Positions 5,918-13,132 of a stretch of 13,132 bases of DNA are shown here, piece after piece (positions within the stretch are counted from its first letter, which is position 1; each line of letters opens with the position of its first letter). Made by a program: the position numbers and the translations under genes. The stretch comes from Bacillota bacterium (GTDB lineage: Bacteria; Bacillota; Bacilli; Tumebacillales; Effusibacillaceae). The stretch is taken from contig JAGVBM010000037.1 of NCBI GenBank assembly GCA_020059765.1, positions 1 through 13,132 of the forward strand. Reading direction: 5' to 3'. Under the pieces are notes generated by a model. The model had not been told where the DNA came from, made no database searches, and saw only the letters and a list, made by a program, of their open reading frames with translations.

Positions 5918-7330
5918 TCACTTCATCAACGTATGAACCCCTTGTCCCAACGCGTTCTCGGCGGCTTCCATGACCATTTCGCCAAGGGTCGGGTGGGCGT
6001 GGATCGTCAGGGCAATGTCTTCCAGAGTTGCCCCCATTTCAATCGCCAATCCCAGTTCGGCAATCAGATCGGAGGCGCCCGGCCCGACAATTTGCGCACC
6101 TAAAACGAGACCGTTTTCCTTGTTCGCCACCACTTTGACGAATCCTTCGGTTGCGTTGATGGACAGCGCCCGTCCGTTCGCCGCGTAATTGAACTTGCCC
6201 GTTGTCACCGTATAGCCCTGCTGCTTGGCTTCCGTTTCGCTGAGCCCCACACTGCCGATTTCCGGATCGGAGAAAACGACCGACGGGATCGCTTTGTAGT
6301 CCACTGCACCGGCATGTCCGGCGATGACTTCCGCCACGACCTTTCCTTCATAGGAAGCTTTATGAGCCAACGCGGGTCCGGCCGCCACATCGCCGATGGC
6401 AAAGACGTTCCCCTGATTGGTGCGGGACTGATTGTCGACTTCGATCAAGCCCCGGTCAGTTTTCTTGATCCCGACTTCCTCAAGACCCAGTTCGTCGGTG
6501 TTCGGCACGCGGCCAACGGTGACCAGCAGGTAGTCGGTCGTGATTTCCTTCTCTTCCCCGCCGACTTCATATTTGACGGTGACGTTGGAGTCGGTTTGTT
6601 CCGCCGACAAGGCTTTCGCTTTGGTAACAACTTCCACACCGTCTTTTTTCAATTTCCGCTGGACCCAACGGACGATTTCGTTTTCAAATAACGGGAGAAT
6701 CTGATCGGCCCCTTCGAGTACCGTCACTTTCGTTCCGAACTTGGCAAAGGTTTGTCCCAACTCAATTCCGATATAGCCGCCGCCGATGACTACCATACTT
6801 TGCGGAATTTCTTCAAGCGCCAACGCTTCCGTTGACGACAGGATGCGTCCGCCGAAAGGAAATGCTTTCAGTTCAATCGGGCGGGATCCGGTGGCGATAA
6901 TGCCGTGATTGAACTTGTAGCGGTTGAACTCGTTGCCTTGGTATACGCGTACTTCATTGGGGCTGACGAACAGCGCTTCCCCCTGAAGGATCTCCACACC
7001 GTTTCCCTTCAACAGCGTCCCGACACCGCCGGTCAGTTTGTTGACAACTCCTTGTTTCCAGGCTTGCACTTTTTGAAAATCGACTTTCGCGCCTTCCGCG
7101 GTAATCCCCATGTCTTGCGAATGGTTCATCTCTTGATAGCGGTGCGCCGCCGAGATCAGCGCTTTGCTGGGAATACAGCCCCGGTTCAAACAAACGCCGC
7201 CAATCTCTGCCTTGTCTACAATTGTCACTTTCTTGCCCAGTTGGGCCGCCCGAATCGCTGCCACATAACCGCCCGGCCCGGATCCGATTACAAGTACATC
7301 GACTTCCGTTGTAAATTCGCCTACTACCAT
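5918..7330 (-). CDS. pdhD: Dihydrolipoyl dehydrogenase (pyruvate dehydrogenase E3)
   Basis: This 470-residue flavoenzyme reoxidises the dihydrolipoyl groups of E2 with NAD. It has an FAD-binding Rossmann motif, VIGSGPGGYVAAI (14-26), the redox-active disulfide C47/C52 in GGVCLNRGCIPSK, an NAD-binding motif GGGYIGIELG near residue 180, and the C-terminal dimerisation domain with the catalytic pair H446 and E451 in HPTLGE. The length is normal for the family. The start ATG at 7330 follows the pdhC stop by 3 nt, and its ribosome binding site GGAGGT lies in the last codons of pdhC, so translation is probably coupled. The enzyme may also serve other 2-oxo acid dehydrogenases. Confidence 0.97.
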   Translation of the reverse strand: MVVGEFTTEVDVLVIGSGPGGYVAAIRAAQLGKKVTIVDKAEIGGVCLNRGCIPSKALISAAHRYQEMNHSQDMGITAEGAKVDFQKVQAWKQGVVNKLTGGVGTLLKGNGVEILQGEALFVSPNEVRVYQGNEFNRYKFNHGIIATGSRPIELKAFPFGGRILSSTEALALEEIPQSMVVIGGGYIGIELGQTFAKFGTKVTVLEGADQILPLFENEIVRWVQRKLKKDGVEVVTKAKALSAEQTDSNVTVKYEVGGEEKEITTDYLLVTVGRVPNTDELGLEEVGIKKTDRGLIEVDNQSRTNQGNVFAIGDVAAGPALAHKASYEGKVVAEVIAGHAGAVDYKAIPSVVFSDPEIGSVGLSETEAKQQGYTVTTGKFNYAANGRALSINATEGFVKVVANKENGLVLGAQIVGPGASDLIAELGLAIEMGATLEDIALTIHAHPTLGEMVMEAAENALGQGVHTLMK

Positions 7331-7333
7331 TGA

Positions 7334-8611
7334 TTAGACCTCCATCAGCATCATCTGCGGATCTTCCAGCAATTCCTTAATATGATTCATGAAATGTTGT
7401 GCCGTAGCTCCGTCGATCAAGCGGTGGTCAAAGCTTAACGACAATGCCATGATCGGTGCGATCTGAATTTCGCCGTTGATGACAACCGGTTTGTCCGTTA
7501 TCCGGCCAGTCCCCAAGATGGCAACTTCCGGATAGTTGATTACCGGTGTAAAGAACATGCCGCCGGCCGATCCGATATTGGTGATCGAGAAGGTGGATCC
7601 CTTCATCTCGTTCGGCGTCAGTTTTCCTTCCCGGCCGCGGGATGCCAAATCGCGAATCTCGTCTGCAATCATCCACATGCTCTTGCGGTCGGCATCGAAC
7701 ACCACCGGCACAATCAGGCCGTTATCCGTATCGGTTGCAATGCCGATATGGCAATTGTATTTATACACAATCTCGCTTTTCTCATCGTCAATCGAGGCGT
7801 TCAAAGACGGGAATTTCCGCACCCCGCTGACCGCCGCTTTCACCACAAACGGCAAATAGGTCAGCTTCGTTCCTTTTTTCTCCGCTGCCGGTTTCAAATC
7901 GGAACGCAAGGCCACCAATTTGGAAACATTCACTTCGTCCATGATCGTCACATGAGGAGCCGTATATTTGGACTTCGCCATCGCATTGGCAATTACCTTC
8001 CGGATGCCGCGCAAGGGAATACGTTCTTCCATGATGCCGGTCACCGGTCCTTTATCCGCTTGCGCCATGGCAGCTTGCGCAATCTCCGCATGAGCGGCGG
8101 GCACTTCTGCCGGTGCGGCAGCGCCGGTCTTCGCCCGATCAATTTCTTCCCGGCGTACGCGGCCGTTCGGACCGCTGCCTTGCACCCGATTGATATCGAT
8201 TCCTTGTTCTCGTGCATATTTGCGAACGCTTGGCATGGCAATCACATCCCGGTTGACCGGCGGCAGTTGTTCAGCAGCCGCTGGTGCCGCTGGTGCCGCT
8301 GTTTGTTGCCCGGCTGCAGCAGGTGCAGGCGCAGCTTCCCCGCCATGTGCAGGCTGATCGGGAACCGCGCCTTCCACTTCGAAACTCACCAGTGAGGTTC
8401 CGACAGTCGCTACCGTTCCTTCCGCCACTTTGATTTCCAACACTTTCCCTTTGACTGGACTTGGGATTTCCACTACTGCTTTATCGTTTTGCACTTCCAG
8501 AATCGCTTGATCCTCTTCCACCGGGTCTCCCGGCTTAATGTGCCATTTTACAATTTCGCCTTCATGAATTCCTTCTCCGATGTCCGGAAGTTTGAATTCG
8601 AACACTGCCAT
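7334..8611 (-). CDS. pdhC: Dihydrolipoamide acetyltransferase (pyruvate dehydrogenase E2)
   Basis: This 425-residue core subunit moves the acetyl group from E1 to CoA. A single lipoyl domain (about 1-80) carries the lipoylated K44 in EVQNDKAVVEIP. An Ala/Pro-rich flexible linker (about 82-122) follows, then the peripheral-subunit-binding domain (about 124-160, AMPSVRKYAREQGIDINRV), a second linker, and the catalytic domain (about 195-425) with H396 and D400 in the motif FDHRLIDG. The start is the ATG at 8611, with AGGAGGGAGGG upstream; a longer frame reaching back into pdhB has no lipoyl-domain character and is rejected. One lipoyl domain is usual for Gram-positive E2. An E2 of a different 2-oxo acid dehydrogenase is less likely, given the E1 genes. 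Confidence 0.96.
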   Translation of the reverse strand: MAVFEFKLPDIGEGIHEGEIVKWHIKPGDPVEEDQAILEVQNDKAVVEIPSPVKGKVLEIKVAEGTVATVGTSLVSFEVEGAVPDQPAHGGEAAPAPAAAGQQTAAPAAPAAAEQLPPVNRDVIAMPSVRKYAREQGIDINRVQGSGPNGRVRREEIDRAKTGAAAPAEVPAAHAEIAQAAMAQADKGPVTGIMEERIPLRGIRKVIANAMAKSKYTAPHVTIMDEVNVSKLVALRSDLKPAAEKKGTKLTYLPFVVKAAVSGVRKFPSLNASIDDEKSEIVYKYNCHIGIATDTDNGLIVPVVFDADRKSMWMIADEIRDLASRGREGKLTPNEMKGSTFSITNIGSAGGMFFTPVINYPEVAILGTGRITDKPVVINGEIQIAPIMALSLSFDHRLIDGATAQHFMNHIKELLEDPQMMLMEV

Positions 8612-8631
8612 ATATAACCCTCCCTCCTGGA

Positions 8632-9612
8632 TTAGAAATCCAGCACTTGATTGAGTGCCTTGACCACACGAGCCGGGTCGGGCAACCATTCATCCTCGAT
8701 TTGGCCAAACGGGTACGGCGTTTCCGGCGACGTCACGCGCAGGACGGGAGCTTCCAGGTAAAAGACGCCTTTTTCCATGATCTGTGCCATGACTTCGGAC
8801 GCGGCACCGCCGTTGCGGGGAGCTTCCTGAACGATGATGGCCCGTTTCGTCCTCTTGATCGACTCTAGGATGGTGTCGGTGTCAATCGGCCAAATCGTCC
8901 GCAAATCGATCACTTCCGCTTTAGCCCCGCGGACTTTTTCAATTTCCTGCGCCGCTCTCAGCGAGGTGTGCACCATCGCCCCATAGGTAATGATCGTTAC
9001 ATCTTTGCCTTCTTGCACCACATTGGCTTTCCCCAACGGAACCGTGTATTCGCCTTCCGGAACTTCGCCGCGAAAGGAACGGTAAAGCTTCATGTGTTCG
9101 AGGAAAATGACCGGATCATTGTCGCGGATCGCGGAGATCAACAAACCTTTTGCGTCATAGGGATTGGACGGGATCACGACTTTGACCCCCGGAGTTTGCA
9201 TCATCAGCCCTTCCAGACTGTCTGAGTGCAGTTCCGGCGTTTTCACGCCGCCGCCAAAGGGGGAGCGAAACACCAACGGACTGGAGTAACGGCCGCCGGA
9301 GCGATAGCGCATCCGGGCCGCTTGCACCGCAATCTCGTCAAACACTTCGAATACGAAGCCGAAAAACTGGATTTCCGCCACCGGACGGAATCCTTGCAGC
9401 CCCAGTCCGACAGCCAGGCCGCCAATTCCAGACTCGGCAAGAGGCGTATCAAACACCCGTTGTTCTCCGAATTCCTTTTGCAAGCCGTCGGTGGCACGAA
9501 ACACTCCGCCGTTTTTTCCTACGTCTTCTCCAAAGACAAGCACGTTCGGATTCCGTTTCAATTCAACCCGCATCGCGTCGGTAATCGCTTGAATCATGGT
9601 CATCTGCGCCAT
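8632..9612 (-). CDS. pdhB: Pyruvate dehydrogenase E1 component, beta subunit
   Basis: This 326-residue subunit joins PdhA to form the thiamine-diphosphate-dependent decarboxylase of pyruvate. Family features seen are VLVFGEDVGKNGGVFRAT near the N-terminus, FDTPLAESGIGGLAVGLG (54-71), QFFGF and FRSPFGGGVKTPELHSDSLE in the pyrimidine-binding domain, and the C-terminal transketolase segment with AEVIDLRTIWPIDTDT. The length matches Bacillus PdhB. The ATG at 9612 is 3 nt beyond the pdhA stop, and its ribosome binding site AAGGAGGGG forms the last codons of pdhA. About 20 nt separate its stop from the pdhC start. Confidence 0.97.
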   Translation of the reverse strand: MAQMTMIQAITDAMRVELKRNPNVLVFGEDVGKNGGVFRATDGLQKEFGEQRVFDTPLAESGIGGLAVGLGLQGFRPVAEIQFFGFVFEVFDEIAVQAARMRYRSGGRYSSPLVFRSPFGGGVKTPELHSDSLEGLMMQTPGVKVVIPSNPYDAKGLLISAIRDNDPVIFLEHMKLYRSFRGEVPEGEYTVPLGKANVVQEGKDVTIITYGAMVHTSLRAAQEIEKVRGAKAEVIDLRTIWPIDTDTILESIKRTKRAIIVQEAPRNGGAASEVMAQIMEKGVFYLEAPVLRVTSPETPYPFGQIEDEWLPDPARVVKALNQVLDF

Positions 9613-9615
9613 CGA

Positions 9616-10704
9616 TTATTTCCCCTCCTTGCCCGAGAAATCGGCTTTCTGCTCTTCCATATGTTTCGGCGGGGTTTCAAACACGCTGTCAATCAGATCT
9701 GTCACTTTCATTTTCGGGGATTCGTCCGCCTGCTTGATGGCATCGGCCACCGCCTGTTTGGCTTCTTCAATCACCGCATCTTCGTCTTCTTGTTTCCAAA
9801 TGCCTTTTGCCTCAAGGAACTTGCGGAAGCGGATCAGCGGATCTTTTTGTTCCCATTCGCTTCCTTCTTCCGCCGCACGGTAACGAGTCGGATCGTCGCC
9901 GGCCATCGTATGCGGTCCGTAGCGGTAGGTCAGCGACTCGATCAAGGTCGGTCCTTCTCCGTTGCGGCCGCGATCTGCCGCTTCTGCCACCGCTTTATAG
10001 ACGGCCATTACATCCATTCCGTCGACTTGGACACTGGCGATGCCCGCCGCAAATCCTTTTTGCGCCAGAGTTTTAGCTTTGGTTTGCTGCTCAATCGGTA
10101 CGGAAATCGCGTAGCGGTTGTTCTGGACGACAAATATGGCGGGAACTTGAAACGCCCCGGCAAAATTGATCCCTTCATAGAAATCGCCTTGTGACGTTCC
10201 GCCGTCGCCAATGTATGTAATCGCCACGTTCTTTTTGTTGCGCAGCTTGAAGCCCATGGCGACACCGGTCGTTTGGACAATTTGGGCGCCGATGATGATC
10301 TGCGGCATCAGCACATTGAGTCCTTCCTGGTATCGGCTGCCGTGTTGGTGTCCGCGGGAGAAAAGGAATGCTTGATACAACGGCAGTCCGTGCCAGACCA
10401 TTTGCGGAATATCGCGGTAACTCGGCAAAATGAAATCTTCTTTTTGCAGGGCAAACTGGCTGCCGATCATGGATGCTTCCTGCCCGGCAACCGGCGCATA
10501 AAAACCGAGCCGCCCCTGCCGATTCAAACTGATTGCCCGCTGGTCCCACACCCGGGTAAACACCATGCGGCGCATTAACTCCCATAGCTGTTCCTCCGAC
10601 AGATCGGGAAGCAGCTTCTCATCCTTGACTTTTCCGTCCGGTGCGATAATCTGAAGCGGAGAAAATTGATCCGACATTGTCATGTCAATCAATCCGGTAC
10701 TCAT
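9616..10704 (-). CDS. pdhA: Pyruvate dehydrogenase E1 component, alpha subunit
   Basis: This 362-residue subunit binds thiamine diphosphate and carries out the decarboxylation of pyruvate with PdhB. The cofactor motif GDGG (166-169) through NN (195-196) is intact, and segments such as RQGRLGFYAPVAGQEAS, LPSYRDIPQMVWHGLPLYQAFLFSRGH and RYGPHTMAGDDPTRYR match Gram-positive PdhA. This separates it from branched-chain E1alpha with good confidence. The start at 10704 has GAGGTGA 6 nt upstream. A methionine at residue 8 is possible but less well served. It is the first gene of the pdh operon. No confident promoter could be picked in the 133-nt divergent spacer. Confidence 0.96.
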   Translation of the reverse strand: MSTGLIDMTMSDQFSPLQIIAPDGKVKDEKLLPDLSEEQLWELMRRMVFTRVWDQRAISLNRQGRLGFYAPVAGQEASMIGSQFALQKEDFILPSYRDIPQMVWHGLPLYQAFLFSRGHQHGSRYQEGLNVLMPQIIIGAQIVQTTGVAMGFKLRNKKNVAITYIGDGGTSQGDFYEGINFAGAFQVPAIFVVQNNRYAISVPIEQQTKAKTLAQKGFAAGIASVQVDGMDVMAVYKAVAEAADRGRNGEGPTLIESLTYRYGPHTMAGDDPTRYRAAEEGSEWEQKDPLIRFRKFLEAKGIWKQEDEDAVIEEAKQAVADAIKQADESPKMKVTDLIDSVFETPPKHMEEQKADFSGKEGK

Positions 10705-10754
10705 GTCAATTCACCTCATTCAGGATAAAATAAAGATATGCCCATCTGGGAAAT

Positions 10755-10778
10755 GGCAAATGCTAACACTAGCTTGCC
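10755..10778. promoter_or_regulatory. Inverted repeat in the pdhA-esterase divergent spacer
   Basis: GGCAA (10755-10759) and TTGCC (10774-10778) enclose a second pair, GCTA (10762-10765) and TAGC (10770-10773), with a 4-nt centre and a 2-nt bulge on one side. It is the only clear dyad in the 133 bp between two divergent genes, so it is a candidate operator or leader hairpin. No convincing -35/-10 pair could be placed around it in either direction. Confidence 0.35.
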
Positions 10779-10837
10779 GTACATATAGCCAATTATTCGG
10801 GAAAGAACGAGTCATTTTAAGAAAAAGGGGGATGTTC

Positions 10838-11584
10838 ATGACCAAAGAATCGGTCTATCAACGAAAAGTGATCGGAGAAACCCTCGCCAGTTCCCATCTT
10901 GGCGAAGAGAGGGATGTGCGGATCTTCCTGCCGCCGGGGTTTAACGAAATGACCGCCTATCCCATCCTGTATACGCAAGACGGCCAGGATTTTTTCATGT
11001 ACGGGAGGGTGGCGACTCTCGCCCAGCAGTTGATTCTCGAGGAAGGACTGGAGCCGTTCATCATTGTCGGCGTTGACGTCAACCGCCGGAACCGGACCGC
11101 CGAATACAGTTCAATCGGTGCGAGAAACCAAGCCTACCGCAAGTTCTTTCTGGAAGAAATGATGCCACGGATCGAAAGCCTTTACCAGTTGCCGACAAGC
11201 GGTCTGCAGCGGGTCATCGCCGGCGATTCGCTGGGAGCCACAGTATCTTTGGACATTGCCCTTGACCAGCCGGAATTGTTTCAAGGGGTGCTCAGTTTCT
11301 CCGGCGCCTACTGGGAACCGACGAATCAACGAATTCAGGATGCCGACACGTTTCCCGCCTTTGATATGTACATGCTGGTCGGCGAACAGGAAACGGCCGT
11401 CAAAACCCATCTCGGAGACTTGAACTTCCTGCAGTTGAACAGGCAAACCTATCGGCTGTTGCAAGAAAAACAGGCGCGCGTTACTTACATGGAGAGACCT
11501 GGAGAACACACATGGGGATTCTGGCAGCGGGAGATGCCGGATGCGCTCCGACATTTTTTTCGATCCGGTGTCTGGATCTCCTGA
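10838..11584 (+). CDS. Alpha/beta-hydrolase esterase (esterase D / YbbA-IroE type)
   Basis: This 248-residue hydrolase has no signal peptide and is probably cytoplasmic. The nucleophile elbow GDSLG places the serine at residue 131, the likely catalytic histidine is H224 in GEHTWGFW, and the acid is probably in the VGEQE segment near residue 183. The fold signature RVIAGDSLGATVSLDIAL and the phrase YPILYTQDGQDFF match PF00756-type esterases, which include bacillibactin and enterobactin hydrolases as well as many of unknown substrate. No siderophore genes are present here, so the substrate is open. The start at 10838 fits AAGGGGG at 6-nt spacing; an ATG at 10832 directly abuts that site. The gene is divergent from pdhA. 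Confidence 0.88.
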   Translation: MTKESVYQRKVIGETLASSHLGEERDVRIFLPPGFNEMTAYPILYTQDGQDFFMYGRVATLAQQLILEEGLEPFIIVGVDVNRRNRTAEYSSIGARNQAYRKFFLEEMMPRIESLYQLPTSGLQRVIAGDSLGATVSLDIALDQPELFQGVLSFSGAYWEPTNQRIQDADTFPAFDMYMLVGEQETAVKTHLGDLNFLQLNRQTYRLLQEKQARVTYMERPGEHTWGFWQREMPDALRHFFRSGVWIS

Positions 11585-11649
11585 CCACAGACGGTCTGCA
11601 TTCGGCTTCCCCCATTCACCCAAGATCGGAGAGGGGGAGTGGGTTAGAT

Positions 11650-11678
11650 ATGATAAAAAATACCCGGTGTGGTATAGT
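11650..11678 (+). promoter_or_regulatory. Candidate sigma-A promoter upstream of a short ORF
   Basis: ATGATA (11650-11655; four of six bases match the consensus) and TATAGT (11673-11678) are separated by 17 nt. Transcription would start near 11685, about 65 nt before the ATG of the short ORF at 11751. The region between them holds no other frame of note. Confidence 0.5.
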
Positions 11679-11750
11679 AAAGACAGTCAGCCGAATTCCG
11701 GCGCAGAGTTTTTGGTGGAGCCAAGTTTTCTTTAGGAGGGGAGTTTGCCA

Positions 11751-11912
11751 ATGGAGGAATCCCAGAAAGACACACATTGTTCGACCGGCGGCTGAGGCAT
11801 TCCCAATCAGGACGATCAACGGAAATTTCCGATTCCGCCCGTCTGACCGGGCATGATCGTTTGGCTCCTGGTAGGAGTCTTTTGGGCAATCAAATCGTTG
11901 TTTTTTTCGTGA
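11751..11912 (+). pseudogene. Short ORF with strong RBS, interrupted by two in-frame UGA codons
   Basis: I do not recognise this gene. The site TTTAGGAGGGG lies 9 nt upstream of the ATG at 11751, and a plausible promoter lies before it. The first segment is MEESQKDTHCSTGG, ended by TGA (11793-11795). The same frame continues as GIPNQDDQRKFPIPPV to a second TGA (11844-11846), then PG and MIVWLLVGVFWAIKSLFFS to a final TGA (11910-11912). Read through, it would be a 53-residue protein with a hydrophilic N-terminus and one C-terminal membrane helix. It may be a decayed gene (tryptophan TGG changed to TGA would explain both stops), a 14-residue peptide with chance sequence after it, or a recoded gene. 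The pseudogene label is the most cautious of these and remains uncertain. Confidence 0.35.
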
Positions 11913-11962
11913 ACACCCCTCCACCTGCAGTGTTGCCATTGAGGTGAAATCTTTCTTCTCGG

Positions 11963-13132
11963 CTATCTGATAAAAAACCCGTACCACCATGCTGTCATCC
12001 CTATATCCAGCAAAGCAAATCCGGTAAAGGGACCGCCTAAAATACCCAGGCGTACGAAAACCCCTGAACCTCGGGAAACTCCTGAATTTCCGGAGCGTCC
12101 GCTTGCACCCGTCAGTCCGGAAAGCCCGAACGCAATCGCCCCTATTGCTAGGGTCAGCAAGTAACGGCTGCCGCCCCAGGACATCCAGGAAGGCATGTTG
12201 GCGAGCAGTTCCTCCGGATAAAACTGTCCGATCAGCAACAGCTTTACCGCGAGATACAACAAGCCGGCAATCCTGCCATGGAACAACTCGTTTGGGACTG
12301 CCTTGCCCTTTTTCCAAAACCTGACCGCCGCCAGGTAGAGATAGGGAAGGAGAAGCCATTTGAGGGAAGCAGCCAAAGCCAAAATAACTCCCGCTTGCCC
12401 GTCGATCACCTGTCCGATGGCCCGCAGCCAGTCGGCTGCTTGCAGGCGATTGGTTTGTTCCCGGTAGTCCGCTTGGTTTCCGGCCGCCACAATCCCGTAA
12501 TGTGCCTGTCCTTTGCGCTCCAGCCAGATTACGGTTTGCTCGCTTCCGCTCCTGCTCTCGGCCACCACAGGCGCATAAGCGGTCTCATATCCATTGCTTA
12601 CTCGGATCGCTGCCGCTTGTTTTCCGTCTTGGAAACGAATTAACCGCACCTGTCCTCCGACTGTGACAGCCACATCCAATCCGCCGTCGGGACGTGCCGC
12701 AGGCCACGGAGTTCGCAAGTCGGCGGTGCCATTCTCCCTTGTAGCTGACAGTTGCCCGTTTGCTGTCCCCCGTACTTCCCGCGTCTCCGGCTTGTTTGGC
12801 GTATCGAGGGAAAAATCGGTCAGAAACAGACGGCTGTCCTCTTGACCTTCTGCGCGATCCGTATGAAAAATATAGGCTCGGGTTGCCTCGATGCCCAATT
12901 GAAAACTCTCAATTCGGTGATTGTTCTCAACTTGAAACGAATGTATTTTCGATTGTACGATCACCTGTTTCCGATCGGGATCCCACTCGGTCCACCAGAT
13001 CGATTTGCCGTTTGCTCCATAGTCGGCCAGCGAGGCGATATACAGATATCCGTTTGGGTGGTCAAAGACTTTAACATGAGTCACATCCTGGATCTGCAAG
13101 GTTTGCCAATCGGACATCCGATTACCGGTTAG
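11963..13132 (-). CDS. Uncharacterised membrane protein with large soluble N-terminal domain, 5' end missing
   Basis: The frame is open to the window edge. The first ATG (13117) has no ribosome binding site, and the five codons before it are open, so the true start probably lies outside. From that ATG there are 384 residues. About 1-235 are soluble and rich in short beta-like stretches with Trp/Asp turns (for example YLYIASLADYG and SIWWTEWDPDRK), suggestive of a beta-propeller. Four hydrophobic segments follow (about 243-266, 283-299, 318-335 and 357-380). A Gly/Ser/Arg-rich loop, ASGRSGNSGVSRGSG (338-352), separates the last two. I do not recognise the family, and no catalytic motif is evident. 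Confidence 0.75.
   Translation of the reverse strand, partial: LTGNRMSDWQTLQIQDVTHVKVFDHPNGYLYIASLADYGANGKSIWWTEWDPDRKQVIVQSKIHSFQVENNHRIESFQLGIEATRAYIFHTDRAEGQEDSRLFLTDFSLDTPNKPETREVRGTANGQLSATRENGTADLRTPWPAARPDGGLDVAVTVGGQVRLIRFQDGKQAAAIRVSNGYETAYAPVVAESRSGSEQTVIWLERKGQAHYGIVAAGNQADYREQTNRLQAADWLRAIGQVIDGQAGVILALAASLKWLLLPYLYLAAVRFWKKGKAVPNELFHGRIAGLLYLAVKLLLIGQFYPEELLANMPSWMSWGGSRYLLTLAIGAIAFGLSGLTGASGRSGNSGVSRGSGVFVRLGILGGPFTGFALLDIGMTAWWYGFFIR

Larger units (their letters stand above)
11585..11962. other. 378-bp spacer between convergent genes
   Basis: Apart from the promoter and interrupted short ORF described separately, I see little here. A 7-bp hairpin with a 3-nt loop (11863-11879) is followed by TTTT and could be a weak plus-strand terminator, but it lies inside the short ORF frame. 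AACAC and GTGTT (11912-11934) form a weak dyad without a T-run. No clear terminator serves either the esterase gene or the minus-strand gene ending at 11963. Confidence 0.5.

Noticed and set aside
8612..8689. Longer E2 start at 8689 overlapping pdhB
   Set aside because: The extra 26 residues are the out-of-frame end of pdhB. The lipoyl domain starts at the ATG at 8611, which has a strong RBS.
10682..10837. N-terminal extension of the esterase to an ATG at 10682
   Set aside because: It would overlap the pdhA start, has no RBS and encodes an atypical stretch. The ATG at 10838 has AAGGGGG at proper spacing and gives a family-typical N-terminus.
11589..11645. Possible terminator after the esterase gene (C-rich and G-rich arms)
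   Set aside because: The arms pair over only about 5-7 bp with a long loop, and no T-run follows on the plus strand.
11793..11846. Selenocysteine insertion at the two UGA codons
   Set aside because: I could not identify a convincing SECIS-type hairpin just downstream of either UGA, and no selenium genes are in the window. It is kept only as one alternative in the short ORF entry.
1..13132. CRISPR arrays, insertion sequences, tRNA or rRNA genes
   Set aside because: No regularly spaced repeats, transposase-like frames with terminal repeats, or tRNA/rRNA signatures were seen on reading the window.

Overview
The window reads as chromosomal DNA from a Gram-positive, probably spore-forming member of the Bacilli with mid-range GC. 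The evidence is the gene content (a four-gene Bacillus-type pyruvate dehydrogenase operon, paired ABC-2 permeases and a YozQ-like small protein), strong AGGAGG-type ribosome binding sites throughout, and a Firmicutes-style short holin-like toxin. An Alicyclobacillaceae- or Paenibacillaceae-like source would fit, but I cannot fix the genus.

Layout. Bases 2-946 (+) hold the end of one ABC-2 permease and a complete second one. Bases 947-1480 contain no conventional gene, but they hold what looks like an unannotated type I toxin-antitoxin locus. A 27-residue holin-like toxin lies on the minus strand (1230-1313), with its ribosome binding site folded into a hairpin. A convergent antisense RNA of about 170 nt lies on the plus strand (about 1068-1241), with an extended -10 promoter and its own terminator. 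Bases 1481-5454 (-) are a tightly overlapping five-gene cassette. In transcription order it encodes a secreted Asp/Glu/His-rich protein, an ApbE-type FMN transferase, a four-histidine membrane protein of ferric-reductase type, an OmpR-family response regulator and a sensor histidine kinase. A promoter with a palindrome in its spacer precedes it. Bases 5536-10704 (-) carry the E1alpha, E1beta, E2 and E3 genes of pyruvate dehydrogenase in order, then a small YozQ/DUF4025-like gene and a clear terminator. Bases 10838-11584 (+) encode an esterase divergent from the pdh operon. Bases 11585-11962 hold a promoter and a short ORF with an excellent ribosome binding site, whose frame is interrupted by two UGA codons. 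Bases 11963-13132 (-) are the 3' part of an unrecognised gene for a protein with a large soluble domain and C-terminal membrane segments, running off the right edge.

How the genes work together. The pdh operon supplies all subunits of the complex that converts pyruvate to acetyl-CoA. The five-gene cassette looks like an envelope redox module, with flavin transfer and a membrane haem protein, controlled by its own two-component system. No flavinylation target for ApbE is visible in the window. The toxin locus starts immediately downstream of the kinase gene on the same strand, and I see no terminator between them.
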